This document shows, in pieces, positions 15,563 through 24,801 of a DNA stretch of 64,000 bases. Source of the stretch: Promicromonospora umidemergens (lineage in GTDB: Bacteria > Actinomycetota > Actinomycetes > Actinomycetales > Cellulomonadaceae); the NCBI RefSeq assembly GCF_024171995.1, contig NZ_JAMTCT010000014.1, positions 1 through 64,000 on the forward strand, given 5' to 3'. Each line of letters opens with the position of its first letter. Position 1 is the stretch's first letter. The notes under the pieces were generated by a model. The model saw nothing but the letters and a program-made list of their open reading frames with translations. It was not told the DNA's origin and searched no databases. Made by a program: the position numbers and the translations under genes.

Positions 15563-16692
15563 GGGCGACGGAGTCACTCGGGGTGGGGCTTCTGGTCGCG
15601 ATCGGTGCCTGGCTGGTGCTGGCGCGCGGTGGGCGCCGCCTGCGGGACGTGCTCGATGCTCAAGGCCAGGGGCTCGGGGCAGACCGCGGAGCGCCGGCCG
15701 GTGCGGATCTGCGGTCTTACGGCTCGTCGACGGCACGGCAAGGTCGCAGGCTCCGCGCCGGACGCGGTCCTGGCAGCGACGTCCGGGTGGTCGTGATGCA
15801 GGTGGTCGCCCTGCTCAAGGCCGGCTCGTCGCCCGGACTCTCCTGGTCCCGCGCAGCAGGTGTCGGCGCTGATCTCATGGGCGTCCCGGACGTCGAGGGG
15901 CTCACCAGGGTGCTCGGGGCCCGGCACGCGGAGGCTGTGGTCGCGGCGACCCGGCTCGCGCTCGATGTCGGCGCCCCGCTCGGGCGGGTCCTGGAACAGG
16001 TCGCCGGAACGCTCGTCGCGGAGGCCGAGTCGAGGGCGGAGCGGGACGCGGCGCTCGCTGGTCCGCGGACGACCGGACGGCTGCTCATGTGGTTGCCGAT
16101 CGCAGGCGGGTTCCTCGGGTGGGGGCTCGGCGCCGACCCGGTGGCCACGGCGACGGACGGCGGCGTCGGCACCGTGGCGGTGAGCCTGGGGCTGGTGCTG
16201 CTCGTGACCGGTCGGGTCTGGTCGGACCGGCTGGTGGTTGCTGCCCGAGGTGCCGATCAGCCCGGCGTGGACATCCAGGTCGTGCTGGAGCTCGTGGCTG
16301 CCGCCGTGCGCTCCGGAGCCGGCGTGCCGAGGGCGCTGGAGGCGACAGCTGCGGCGGTCGGCGGACCTGACGGTGCGGTGCTGACCCGGGTCGCCCACGC
16401 CCTCGTGCTCGGAGCGGCCTGGGAGCGTGCGTGGGCCGACACCCCGGCGGCGCTGGAGCCGATGGTCCGGGCGCTGCGCGGCGCCTGGCTGGACGGCGCA
16501 GCGCCGGGCGAGGCGCTCAGGGCTGCCGGCGAGGAGGTGCGGCATGAGCGGAGGGGCGCGGCCAGAACGGCTGCCGCTCGGCTCGGCGTGCGGCTCGTGC
16601 TCCCGCTGGGCATGTGCTACCTGCCCGCGTTCGTGCTGGTGGGCCTGGTCCCCGTGCTGCTGGCGCTGGGGATCGACCTGCTCGCCGGCTGA
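15559..16692 (+). CDS. TadB-TadC fusion, type II secretion F-domain protein
   Basis: 377-residue inner-membrane platform protein of the Tad/Flp-type pilus system. GTG 15559 overlaps the TadA stop (GTGA). The N-terminal half has a membrane segment (GVGLLVAIGAWLVLARGG) and an F-domain-like helical part (VALLKAGSSPGLSWSRAA, TRLALDVGAPLGRVLEQVAG). It then spans the membrane (LLMWLPIAGGFLGWGLGADP). The C-terminal half repeats the pattern (IQVVLELVAAAVRSGAGVPRALEATA) and ends with a hydrophobic hairpin (LVLPLGMCYLPAFVLVGLVPVLLALG). In most actinobacteria these are two genes, tadB and tadC; here one continuous frame carries both. With TadA broken the apparatus is probably inactive unless the island excises. 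Confidence 0.82.
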   Translation: MRATESLGVGLLVAIGAWLVLARGGRRLRDVLDAQGQGLGADRGAPAGADLRSYGSSTARQGRRLRAGRGPGSDVRVVVMQVVALLKAGSSPGLSWSRAAGVGADLMGVPDVEGLTRVLGARHAEAVVAATRLALDVGAPLGRVLEQVAGTLVAEAESRAERDAALAGPRTTGRLLMWLPIAGGFLGWGLGADPVATATDGGVGTVAVSLGLVLLVTGRVWSDRLVVAARGADQPGVDIQVVLELVAAAVRSGAGVPRALEATAAAVGGPDGAVLTRVAHALVLGAAWERAWADTPAALEPMVRALRGAWLDGAAPGEALRAAGEEVRHERRGAARTAAARLGVRLVLPLGMCYLPAFVLVGLVPVLLALGIDLLAG

Positions 16693-16850
16693 GTCCGCTG
16701 CGCTTGCCGCACCGCGCAGCACAGAGAACTTCGGCGTGCTGACGTACGCCGACGCCGTCCGCCGCCTGGCGGTCGGGGCCCGCTGGAGCGGGCCGTACAC
16801 GGGCCCGCGTGCGGGCTGGGATGCCCGGAAACGGGCGGAGACGAGGAGAC

Positions 16851-17069
16851 ATGACGATGACGACGGCGGTGGCCTGCCCCGACCCGGAGGACCGGTCACA
16901 GGTGGAGGTCGACGAGCGCGAGTCGGAGAGAGGGCTGGCGACCGCCGAGTATGCGATCGCGACGCTCGCTGCCGCAGGGTTCGCCGGTGTGCTGCTGGCC
17001 ATCCTGAAGGGCGGCGACGTGAAGGCGATGCTGACGTCGCTGGTTCAGTCGGCGCTCTCGATCGGCTGA
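16851..17069 (+). CDS. DUF4244 pilin-like protein
   Basis: 72-residue protein with a type IV-pilin-like layout: an acidic/Arg N-terminal leader (ERESERG) followed by LATAEYAIATLAAAGFAGVL, where the Glu five residues after the likely cleavage Gly is typical of Flp pilins. This is the Flp-like subunit seen in actinobacterial Tad clusters. ATG 16851 is chosen for the GAGGAG about 4-10 bases upstream. It is separated by ~160 bases from the TadBC fusion and directly followed by TadE. Confidence 0.85.
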   Translation: MTMTTAVACPDPEDRSQVEVDERESERGLATAEYAIATLAAAGFAGVLLAILKGGDVKAMLTSLVQSALSIG

Positions 17070-17072
17070 CTC

Positions 17073-17417
17073 ATGGCGGAGCGTGAGTCGGAGCGGGGGA
17101 CGGTCACGGCAGAGCTGGCCATCGGGCTGCCCGTCGTGATCCTCGTGCTCGCCGCCGTGCTCACCCTCGCGGCCGCGTCCACGGCACAGATGCGTGCCAT
17201 GGACGCGGCCCGTGCGGGGGCACGGGCGGTAGCGATCGGAGAACAGGAGGCGGCGGTGAGCGCGGCAGTGCTGAGAGTCGGCGGCCCGGAGGCCGAGCTG
17301 GCGCTCACGCACGACGGTGAGTGGGTCCGGGTGACCGTCACGCGGCCGGTGGCGGGTGGCTGGCTGGCCGGGCCGCTGCGGGCTACGGGGACGGCGGCGG
17401 CATGGGTCGAGCCGTGA
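17073..17417 (+). CDS. TadE family pilus pseudopilin
   Basis: 114-residue TadE-like protein. It has a short leader ERESERG, then TVTAELAIGLPVVILVLAAVLTLAA, the TadE Glu-containing hydrophobic helix, and a small extracytoplasmic domain with a VRVTVTRPV strand. ATG 17073 lies three bases after the DUF4244 stop. Its own stop overlaps the GTG of the next gene. It would be processed by a prepilin peptidase not found in this window. Confidence 0.85.
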   Translation: MAERESERGTVTAELAIGLPVVILVLAAVLTLAAASTAQMRAMDAARAGARAVAIGEQEAAVSAAVLRVGGPEAELALTHDGEWVRVTVTRPVAGGWLAGPLRATGTAAAWVEP

Positions 17418-17842
17418 GCACCGGACGGCGTGCTTCCGAGGCTGTTTCCGAGCGTGCTTCTGAGCGTGCTTCCGAGCGTGGCGCCGGCACGGTCCTGGTC
17501 CTCGGGGTCGTCGCAGCGGTCCTGCTGCTCGCGGTCGGGATCGCGGCGCTCGGCGCCGCCCAGAACGCTCGCGGGACGGCGCAGGCCGCAGCCGACCTCG
17601 GCGCCCTGGCCGGCGCCACCGCACTGCGCGACGGGTTCGATCCGTGCGGCACGGCCGGTGGCACCGTGAGGCGCAACGGGGCCGAGATCGCGTCGTGCGA
17701 GGTGTTCGGCGGAGGCGTGGTGCGCGTCGTGGCGACGAGGGAGGTGAGCGGTCCAGGAGGGGCGCTGGGTGAGGCCAGGGCGTCCGCGCGGGCGGGGCCG
17801 CGGGACGGCGGACCACCGACACCGAGAGCAGAAAGGGGATGA
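17414..17842 (+). CDS. Second TadE-like protein of the helicase/secretion neighbourhood
   Basis: 142 residues from GTG 17414, overlapping the TadE stop. The leader contains a near-tandem SERASERASERG run encoded by about three copies of a 12-base repeat. Then comes the hydrophobic helix GAGTVLVLGVVAAVLLLAVGIAALG and AQAAADLGALAGATALRDG, a hallmark of the Rv3654c-like TadE/TadG group that usually closes these operons. Two Cys residues (DPCGTAGG, ASCEVFGGG) could form an extracytoplasmic disulfide. It is followed after ~50 bases by an unrelated ABC transporter operon. Confidence 0.8.
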   Translation: MSTGRRASEAVSERASERASERGAGTVLVLGVVAAVLLLAVGIAALGAAQNARGTAQAAADLGALAGATALRDGFDPCGTAGGTVRRNGAEIASCEVFGGGVVRVVATREVSGPGGALGEARASARAGPRDGGPPTPRAERG

Positions 17843-17896
17843 CATGCGTCCAGTATGGCTCGTAGTATTCCTGCTATGAAAAGTACGGAGGATGCA

Positions 17897-18871
17897 ATGG
17901 GTGCACAGAAGGCGCCTCCGCCGTCGGGCGACGTAGCGCTCGACGTGCGTGACCTACGGATGCGATACGGGACGAAGGACGTGCTTACCGGGGTGTCGTT
18001 CACGGCGCACCGGGGCGAGGTGCTCGCCCTGCTCGGGCCCAACGGCGCGGGCAAGACCACGACCATCGAGATCCTCGAGGGCTTTCGCATGCGGTCGGCC
18101 GGCGAGATCTCGGTGCTCGGTGAAGACCCCGCGCATGCCGGCGAGGCCTGGCGGGCGCGGCTGGGCGTGGTGCTCCAGTCGTGGCGGGACCACAGCAGGT
18201 GGCGGGTGCGAGAGCTGCTCGGATACCTCGCCCGGTTCTACGCGCCCTACGCGACCGCCGACGTCGTGCGGCCGTGGGACGTCGACGAGCTGATGGACGT
18301 GGTGGGGCTCACGGAGCACGCGAGAGCCAAGGTGCAGACGCTGTCGGGCGGACAGCGCCGGCGTCTGGACGTGGCGATCGGGATCGTCGGGCGGCCGGAG
18401 CTCGTGTTCCTCGACGAGCCGACGGCGGGGTTCGACCCGCACGCCCGGCGGGAGTTCCACGACCTGGTGCACCGCCTGGCCGACTTCGAGAACACGACGG
18501 TCCTGCTCACCACGCACGACCTCGACGAGGCCGAGAAGCTGGCCGACCGGATCCTCGTGCTCGACGGGGGCACGATCGTCGCCAACGGGTCGGCCGACCA
18601 GCTCGCCCGCGAGCTGACCACCCAGGCGGAGGTGCGCTGGACGTCGGACGGACGCCGGCACGTCCACGCCGTGACGGAGGGCGACCCCACCCGGTTCGTC
18701 CGCGAGCTGGTGACGAACGACTTGGGCGTCACGGAGCTCGAGGTGAGGCGCGCAAGCCTCGAGGACACCTACATGTCGCTCGTCCACAGGGCCGAGGCGG
18801 ATCAGCCGGATCGGAGCGCCGGCCCCGCGCTGACGGGCCCGTCCGAGCAGACCGAGGAGGTGCAGTCATGA
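17897..18871 (+). CDS. ABC transporter ATP-binding subunit (ABC-2 exporter)
   Basis: Cytoplasmic ATPase of a drug/antibiotic-type exporter. I choose ATG 17897 because GGAGG lies 7 bases upstream; ATGs at 17855 and 17876 are in frame but lack it. Motifs: Walker A GPNGAGKTTT, Q-loop VVLQSWRDHSRW, signature LSGGQRRRLDVA, Walker B LVFLDEPTAGFD, and H-loop LLTTHDLDEAE. A C-terminal regulatory extension of ~90 residues follows. The stop overlaps the permease ATG. Operon with the permease and an XRE regulator. Confidence 0.92.
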   Translation: MGAQKAPPPSGDVALDVRDLRMRYGTKDVLTGVSFTAHRGEVLALLGPNGAGKTTTIEILEGFRMRSAGEISVLGEDPAHAGEAWRARLGVVLQSWRDHSRWRVRELLGYLARFYAPYATADVVRPWDVDELMDVVGLTEHARAKVQTLSGGQRRRLDVAIGIVGRPELVFLDEPTAGFDPHARREFHDLVHRLADFENTTVLLTTHDLDEAEKLADRILVLDGGTIVANGSADQLARELTTQAEVRWTSDGRRHVHAVTEGDPTRFVRELVTNDLGVTELEVRRASLEDTYMSLVHRAEADQPDRSAGPALTGPSEQTEEVQS

Positions 18872-19740
18872 CCGCGACCACAACCACACGGACCGACGCA
18901 CGATGGGCGGCCGTACGGGCGGGCCTCTCCCGCGGCTGGCTCGAGACCAAGTACTCGATCCAGGAGCCGGGCGACGTCGTCTGGATCGTGGCGTTCCCTG
19001 TCATCTACATGGTGGTCCTGCTGTTCATGCGGGGCAGCACAGTGCCCGGAACCGACTTCGCACTGGGTGCCATGGTGCTGCCTAGCCTGGTCGGCATGTC
19101 GATCGGGTTCGGCGGGCTGACCGGGCCCGCCAGCACCATCGCCGTCGACCGCGAGGACGGGACGCTGTTGCGTGCCAAGGCCACGCCCAACGGGATGGTC
19201 GGCTACCTCGTCGGCAAGATCCTCTTGTTCGCGCTGACCACCCTCGTGAGCCTCGTCGCGCTGGTGATCCCGGCCTTCACCGTAGCGGGAGACCTGCGGC
19301 TGGACGCCCGCACAGCGCTTCTGCTGGTGCTGATCTTCGTGGTCGGGATGGTCGCCACGGTACCGATCAGTGTCGCCCTCGGGTCGCTTTTCAAGACGGC
19401 ATCCCAGACCGGGATGCTGTTTCTCGGGTCGATGCTCCTGATCGTCCCCTCGGGGATCTTCTATCCGATCACGGCACTTCCCGAGTGGCTGCAGTGGGTC
19501 GGGCAGGCGTTCCCGTACTACTGGCTCGGGCTCGGTGCCCGGTCGGCGATGCTCCCGGAGAACATGGTCACGGCCGAGATCGGCGAGTCGTGGCGCACGG
19601 CCGAGATGTTCGCGGTGCTCGGTGCCTGGGCGGTCGTAGGTATGGTGCTCGCGCCGATCGTGCTCCGCAGGATGGCCCGGCGGGAGTCGGGCTCCACGGT
19701 GGCAGCGGCGCGGGAGCGCTACATGAGCAAGGGGTACTGA
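18868..19740 (+). CDS. ABC-2 type permease
   Basis: 290-residue six-helix membrane subunit of the DrrB/YhhJ type. Spans begin at VVWIVAFPVIYMVVLLFM, then MVLPSLVGMSIGFGGLTG, ILLFALTTLVSLVALVIPAF and ALLLVLIFVVGMVATVPI. They end with TGMLFLGSMLLIVPSGIFYP and MFAVLGAWAVVGMVLAPIVL. The PSGIFYPITALPEWLQ segment is the family's conserved penultimate loop. ATG 18868 overlaps the ATPase stop. Substrate cannot be told from sequence. Confidence 0.9.
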   Translation: MTATTTTRTDARWAAVRAGLSRGWLETKYSIQEPGDVVWIVAFPVIYMVVLLFMRGSTVPGTDFALGAMVLPSLVGMSIGFGGLTGPASTIAVDREDGTLLRAKATPNGMVGYLVGKILLFALTTLVSLVALVIPAFTVAGDLRLDARTALLLVLIFVVGMVATVPISVALGSLFKTASQTGMLFLGSMLLIVPSGIFYPITALPEWLQWVGQAFPYYWLGLGARSAMLPENMVTAEIGESWRTAEMFAVLGAWAVVGMVLAPIVLRRMARRESGSTVAAARERYMSKGY

Positions 19741-19977
19741 GTGGTGGCAGAGCAGTCCGACGTCGTCCACAACCGCATAGCGATGCTGCGTGCCGAACGC
19801 GGCATCTCGCGGCGTGAGCTGGCGGAGGCGCTCGGGGTGCACTACCAGACCGTCGGGTACCTCGAACGAGGCGAGTACAGCCCGTCGCTGTACCTCGCGC
19901 TGCGGATCGCCGAGTACTTCGACGTCGCCGTCGAGGTGGTGTTCTCGACGAGCCCGTTCAAGCGGCTGGGCGAATAG
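19741..19977 (+). CDS. Short XRE-family transcriptional regulator
   Basis: 78 residues from GTG immediately after the permease stop (no gap). It is one HTH domain: NRIAMLRAERGISRRELAEALGVHYQTVGYLERGEYSPSLYLALRIAEYFDVAVEVVFS. This size and YLERGEYSPS form is typical of the small regulators that accompany ABC-2 exporters and probably regulate the operon they close. A long terminator hairpin follows directly. Confidence 0.9.
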   Translation: MVAEQSDVVHNRIAMLRAERGISRRELAEALGVHYQTVGYLERGEYSPSLYLALRIAEYFDVAVEVVFSTSPFKRLGE

Positions 19978-20042
19978 TGGTTGTGGGCGCGATGGTTGCG
20001 CGTCTGTGTCCCTGACAGGCGCAATGATCGCGCCCACAACCA
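19978..20042. terminator. Long bidirectional terminator hairpin
   Basis: Arms TGGTTGTGGGCGCGATGGT and its near-complement close a stem of about 24 bp (19978-20001 with 20019-20042; two mismatches) around a 17-base loop. It lies between convergent genes, the XRE regulator and the CocE hydrolase, and would serve both. Confidence 0.8.
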
Positions 20043-20049
20043 AGGTGGG

Positions 20050-22089
20050 TCAGCGCGGGACGATCACCGACCGTTCCGGGAGCAGCGACTCCCGGCTCAC
20101 CTCGTTCACGGACGGCACCAGGCTGCGGGCCGGCGCGAAGCTCGCCATCGGCCCGGACACCGGCAGGCGCAGGCTGGTCCTGCGGAGGTCGATCGAGTAC
20201 TGCGTCGCGGCGCGGTCCACGGTCACTGTGGCGCCCCGGTCAGTACCCATGATCACGAGCCCCAGCTGGTGCCCCGCAGGCACCACGACGTCGTTGGTCT
20301 GCATCTCGACGGTCAGGGTCTGGGTCCCCGCGCCGTCGAGCCGGGCCCAGCCGCGCCCGAGCACCTGCAGCTCGGTGGACCCGATGTTCCGGATGACGTC
20401 GCGGTAGCAGGCGTCGTCTATCCCGGCTGACTCCCCGTAGCACGACTCGGTATCGAGCGTGGTGGCCCCGTCGCCCGCTGCGAGCACCCGGTCCAGCACG
20501 CCGTAGTCGACGAGCCCCACGGTGATCTGCCCGGTCGGCGCCCCGTGGGTCACGGTGGTCGTCACCGCCGCAGCCCCCGACAGACGCAGGTCCGACGTCA
20601 AAGTCCCGGTGCGGAACAGCAGGCGGTTCGGGTTGGCCCCCGCGGTCAGGGCGGCATTGAAGTTCTGGCCAGGAGCGTTCACCCAGCCGACGTCGGCTGC
20701 CCGGCCGCGGGCGCCGAGCGCGAGGCTGCCGTCGGCGCCGGGCCGCAGCCGCGCCGTGCGGTCGGTGACCGGCCAGGTGTCCGAGGTGACCACCTCGTTC
20801 GGCGCCACCTCGACCCGTACGGCGGGCTCGTCGGTGATCCCGTTGTCCACGCCGAGCAGCTCGTGGTCGAACCAGCGGTGCAGCGTCTCCACCCACTCGG
20901 CGCGATCCGAGTCGAACGGGTCGACGTGCCCGAGCCGTGTGAGCCAGAGCTTGCGCTCCACGCCCTGCTCACCGAGCGCCGTCCACCAGCGGGAGAAGTT
21001 CGGTGTGTCCACGTTGGTGTCCTGTGCGCCGTGCACGACGAACACGCTGGCCGTCACCTGCGACGCGTCGAAGACCGGGCCGGAGCGGTAGTCGCGTTCG
21101 TCCCAGAAGGAGTTGTGCGCGCCGGACGCGTCGTCGGCCGCTGCGTTCAGCGCCTCCGTGATCGACGCGCAGTCCGTCGGGACGTGCCGGTTCCTGGCCA
21201 CGTAGCTCATCAGGAAGCGCGGGTAGTTCGCCGAGAACGGCAGGCCCTGGGCGCGGTCGTAGTCGTACCAGGAGCTGATCGCACCGATCGGCACGATCGT
21301 CTCCAGCCCCTCTGCCCCGGTCGCGGCCACGCCGTTGGCGAGCGTCCCGTCGTAGGACTTGCCGAGCATTCCTGTCTTTCCGGTGGTCCAGTCAGCGACC
21401 ACCGGCTCTCCGGTGGCCGGGTCGACGGCGCTCGCGTTCCCGTTCAGCCAGTCCACGACTGCCTTGACGGACAGCACGTCGGAGCGTCCGCCGTGGTCGG
21501 TGCAGCCCGTGGACCACCCGGTCCCGGCCATGTCGACCGCCACGTACGCGTACCCGCGGGGCACGAAGTAGTTGTCGTAGAAGAGCGGGAACAGCGTGGG
21601 GTCGCCCGTCTCGTCGTACTGCTTGAGCTCGCTCTCGTTGCCCCGGCCGCAGCAGGCGTAGTACGGGCTGGCGTCCATCACGACGGGCACCTCGGCGACG
21701 CCGTCGAGCTCGGCCGGGCGGATGATGTCGGCTCGGATCTCCTCGAGGTCGCCGTCGCCGTCGAGGTCCGGTGCGATCACGCTCACCGACTCGCGGATCG
21801 CCCCGGCGTAGTCGTAGACGGCCTCCGTAGCGCCGTCGTCGCCAAGGACATAGGCGTTCTCGCCGGCCTCGCCCTCCGACCCGGCCTCGCCCTCCGACCC
21901 GGCCTCGACAGCCGGGCCAGGCTCGACCGCCGCGACGCGCTCCGCCACGGCGGGCGGTACCGCGCCCGCAGTGGCATCAGTGGAGGGGGCAGCGCCGGCG
22001 GGGAGCGTCCCCGCCGTCAGTGCGAGCCCGGTGAGTGCGGAGACGACGAGTGCGGCGACCCGCTTCGCCCGGACGTGGTGGACTCGCAT
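20050..22089 (-). CDS. Secreted CocE/NonD-type hydrolase, Xaa-Pro dipeptidyl-peptidase
   Basis: 679-residue exported alpha/beta-hydrolase of the S15/CocE family, likely removing X-Pro dipeptides. ATG 22089 has GGAG 8 bases upstream; an ATG 13 codons earlier lacks it. A signal peptide (VAALVVSALTGLALTAGTLPAGA) precedes an acidic linker with a duplicated GSEGEA. The nucleophile elbow is GMLGKSYDGTLANG with Ser in GKSYDG. The acid is probably Asp in HGAQDTNVDTPN and the base His in TRLGHVDPF. The C-terminal ~230 residues form the jelly-roll domain (LRLSGAAAVTTTVTHG). Cys pairs (YYACCGRG, STGCTDHGG, DCASI) suggest disulfides. Its own promoter is upstream; a hairpin terminator is downstream. Confidence 0.88.
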   Translation of the reverse strand: MRVHHVRAKRVAALVVSALTGLALTAGTLPAGAAPSTDATAGAVPPAVAERVAAVEPGPAVEAGSEGEAGSEGEAGENAYVLGDDGATEAVYDYAGAIRESVSVIAPDLDGDGDLEEIRADIIRPAELDGVAEVPVVMDASPYYACCGRGNESELKQYDETGDPTLFPLFYDNYFVPRGYAYVAVDMAGTGWSTGCTDHGGRSDVLSVKAVVDWLNGNASAVDPATGEPVVADWTTGKTGMLGKSYDGTLANGVAATGAEGLETIVPIGAISSWYDYDRAQGLPFSANYPRFLMSYVARNRHVPTDCASITEALNAAADDASGAHNSFWDERDYRSGPVFDASQVTASVFVVHGAQDTNVDTPNFSRWWTALGEQGVERKLWLTRLGHVDPFDSDRAEWVETLHRWFDHELLGVDNGITDEPAVRVEVAPNEVVTSDTWPVTDRTARLRPGADGSLALGARGRAADVGWVNAPGQNFNAALTAGANPNRLLFRTGTLTSDLRLSGAAAVTTTVTHGAPTGQITVGLVDYGVLDRVLAAGDGATTLDTESCYGESAGIDDACYRDVIRNIGSTELQVLGRGWARLDGAGTQTLTVEMQTNDVVVPAGHQLGLVIMGTDRGATVTVDRAATQYSIDLRRTSLRLPVSGPMASFAPARSLVPSVNEVSRESLLPERSVIVPR

Positions 22090-22212
22090 GGCGTGCTCCT
22101 TCGCGACGGACGGCCTGGCCACAGGCACCGTATCGACTGGATGCCGCCTGGGGAATACCGTCGCGTTACCTCCCGGTAAGAATTTCTTGCCCGATCGCCC
22201 GCCTCGCTGCGG

Positions 22213-24723
22213 TCAGCGGGCGTCGGTGAGTGCGACGGCCTGCGGGTCGTGGGACAGCACGGCGTCCAGGAGCCGCACCGCCGCCGCCTTGTCGAGCGGC
22301 GCGTTGTACGAGCCGCACTTCGGCGACTGCACGCACGCAGGGCACCCGTCGGCGCAGGGGCAGGCTGCAATCGCGTCGCGGGTGGCGCGGAGCCAGGTCG
22401 CGCCCAGGTCGTAGGCACGTTCCGCGAAGCCCGCACCGCCCGGATAGGCGTCGTAGACGAACACCGTGGCCTCGCCGGTGTCCGGGTGCAGCTCGGTCGA
22501 CACCCCACCGAGGTCCCAGCGGTCGCACGTCGCGAGCAGCGGCAGCAGACCGATCGACGCGTGCTCGGCGGCGTGCAGCGCGCCGGGCGTCTGCTCGGGG
22601 GAGATGTCGGCGGCGCGTAGCACGAACTCGGGTACCGACCACCACACCGCGACGGTGCCGAGGGTGTGCTCTGGCAGCTCGAGCTGCTCCGTCCCCAGCA
22701 CCTGCATGTCCGGGACGCGGCGCCGCTGAAAGCTCACCACCTGCGACGTCACCTCGACCGGGCCGAGACCCCACGTGACGGGCCCCCACTCCTGAGTGAC
22801 CAGGTCGTGGCCGGGGCCGTCCCCGCCCTGCGCGTCGACGACGGCGCCGGACTCCTCGGCGTCCTCGCCCCACCCTTCGATGGCCACCGACATGACCGAA
22901 CGTGACCAGGTGCCGTAGTCGAGCCTGCGCCGCTGCACGACGGCGGTGTGGTCGGTGAGATCGAGGTGTGCCACCACGTAGGTGGTGCCCTGGTGCACGT
23001 AGACGGCGCCGTCGTGGACCTGGCCGTCCGCCGACGCCGCGTCGACGGTGCCCAGCATGCGACCGGTGCCCTGCTCCACCACACGCACGGGGGAGCCGCC
23101 GGCTCCGCGCAGGTCGGTGAGGCCCGCGGCGGACTGGTGATGTGTCCAGTACCACCCGGACGTCCGACGCCGGAGCGCACCCCGGGCGACCAGCACCTGC
23201 AGGATCCCGCGCACGTGGGCGGGATCGCCGAACGCCGCGAGGTCCTCCGCGCGCAGCGGCGCCTCCTGGGCCGCCGCGCACAGGTGCGGTGCGAGCACGT
23301 GCGGGTTCGCGGGGTCGAACACCGTCGCTTCGAGCGGGGCGTCGAACACCGCCTCGGGGTGGGTCACGAGGTAGGTGTCCAGCGGGTCCTCGCGCGCGAC
23401 GAACGCGACAAGGCCGTCCGCGCCCGCGCGCCCCGCCCGGCCTGCCTGCTGCCAGAGCGACATGCGCGTGCCCGGCCACCCGGCGATGAGCACCGCGTCC
23501 AGACCGGAGATGTCCACGCCGAGCTCGAGCGCGTTGGTCGTCGCCAGGCCGAGCAGGTCACCGCTGCGGAGCGCCTGCTCCAGCTCGCGGCGTTCCTCCG
23601 GGAGGTAGCCGCCCCGGTACGCGGCGATCCGGCGGGCGGCGTCGGGGGCGGCGTGCCGCAGGTGGTCGCGGGCCTGCTGTGCCACCGATTCCGCTCCGCG
23701 GCGGGACCGGGTGAACGCGAGGCTGCGGGCGCCGGCCGCGGACAGGTCGGCGAGCAGGTCGGCGACCTCCGCGGTGGCGGACCGGCGGGGATGCTCCGGC
23801 GGGGCCTCGGTGGCGACGGCCTCGGCCTCGGGGTCGGCGTCGGCCGGTGGGCGCCAGCTCGTGATCTCCGGGGGTTGCCACAGCACCACGGTGCGGCGTC
23901 CGGCAGGGGAGGCGTCCTCGGTGACCGCGGTGACGTCGTCGGGCGCTACGCCGATGAGGCGGGCCGCGCTGACCGCGGGCTCCGCCGTCGTCGCCGAGGC
24001 GACGACGAACGTGGGCGAGCCCTCCCCGTACCGCGCGGCGAGGCGCGCGAGCCGGCGCAGCACCAGGGAGACGTGCGCGCCGAAGACGCCGCGGTAGGCG
24101 TGCCCCTCGTCGACGACGACGTAACGCAGCCCCTTCAGGAGCCGCGACCAGCGGCGGTGGCTCGGCAGCAGCGAGTAGTGCAGAAAGTCCGGGTTGGTGA
24201 GGACGACGTCGGCGTGGTCCTGCACCCAGGAGCGCTCCTCGCGCGAGGTGTCGCCGTCGCACGTCGCGACGCGGACGTCCCGGGTTCCGGCAGCGTCGAG
24301 GACGCGTTCGAGCGCACCCAGCTGGTCGGCGGCCAGCGCCTTGGTGGGGCTGAGATAGATCGTCGTGGGGCGGACGTGCGCCGACTCGATGTTGCCTGGG
24401 TCGAGCGTGGCGGCCGCCGCTGCGGTCCGGACGGCGGACAGCGCCGGCAGCCAGAACGCCAGCGACTTGCCCGATCCCGTGGACGTCGCGAGCGCGGTGT
24501 GCCGGCCCTGGTGGACGAGGTCGGCGGCCACCGCCTGGTGCGTCCACGGCCGGTCGACGCCGAGCCGCCGGTACCCCTGCACCACCGTCGCGTCTGCCCA
24601 GCGCGGCCAGTCCACGTGCTGCGCCGTGCGCTCCGGGAACGTGCGGGACGCCGTCAGCCGCTCGGCGCGCGCGCCGCCCGCGAGGAGCACGTCGAGAAGC
24701 GGGTGGAGGGGGGCGTCGGACAC
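22213..24723 (-). CDS. DEAD/DEAH-box helicase with DUF1998 zinc-cluster C-terminus
   Basis: 836-residue superfamily 2 helicase of the actinobacterial Rv3649 type. Q-motif region RPWTHQAVAADLV; Walker A STGSGKSLAFWLP; motif Ia YLSPTKALAADQ; DEAH-type box VVDEGHAYRG; motif III VVASATTAEP; helicase C-domain LEQALRSGDLLGLATTNALELGVDISGLDAVLIAGWPG and motif VI QQAGRAGRAG. The C-terminal DUF1998 part carries a Cys cluster (CADGCPACVQSPKCGSYN). The family is usually adjacent to tad genes, as here, although an ABC operon and a peptidase gene intervene. Role in DNA repair (MrfA-like) is known for relatives; it is inference here. Confidence 0.92.
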   Translation of the reverse strand: MSDAPLHPLLDVLLAGGARAERLTASRTFPERTAQHVDWPRWADATVVQGYRRLGVDRPWTHQAVAADLVHQGRHTALATSTGSGKSLAFWLPALSAVRTAAAAATLDPGNIESAHVRPTTIYLSPTKALAADQLGALERVLDAAGTRDVRVATCDGDTSREERSWVQDHADVVLTNPDFLHYSLLPSHRRWSRLLKGLRYVVVDEGHAYRGVFGAHVSLVLRRLARLAARYGEGSPTFVVASATTAEPAVSAARLIGVAPDDVTAVTEDASPAGRRTVVLWQPPEITSWRPPADADPEAEAVATEAPPEHPRRSATAEVADLLADLSAAGARSLAFTRSRRGAESVAQQARDHLRHAAPDAARRIAAYRGGYLPEERRELEQALRSGDLLGLATTNALELGVDISGLDAVLIAGWPGTRMSLWQQAGRAGRAGADGLVAFVAREDPLDTYLVTHPEAVFDAPLEATVFDPANPHVLAPHLCAAAQEAPLRAEDLAAFGDPAHVRGILQVLVARGALRRRTSGWYWTHHQSAAGLTDLRGAGGSPVRVVEQGTGRMLGTVDAASADGQVHDGAVYVHQGTTYVVAHLDLTDHTAVVQRRRLDYGTWSRSVMSVAIEGWGEDAEESGAVVDAQGGDGPGHDLVTQEWGPVTWGLGPVEVTSQVVSFQRRRVPDMQVLGTEQLELPEHTLGTVAVWWSVPEFVLRAADISPEQTPGALHAAEHASIGLLPLLATCDRWDLGGVSTELHPDTGEATVFVYDAYPGGAGFAERAYDLGATWLRATRDAIAACPCADGCPACVQSPKCGSYNAPLDKAAAVRLLDAVLSHDPQAVALTDAR

Positions 24724-24801
24724 GCTGGACAGTCTCGCACCCGGAGCCCCGGGACCGGAGCGACCGCACGGGTCGCTCCTGTCCCGGGAGTCCCTCCGAG
24801 G

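Noticed and set aside
16740-16830. GC-rich hairpins between the TadBC gene and the DUF4244 gene as a terminator or riboswitch
   Set aside because: Short, overlapping alternatives without a clear best stem; probably compositional.
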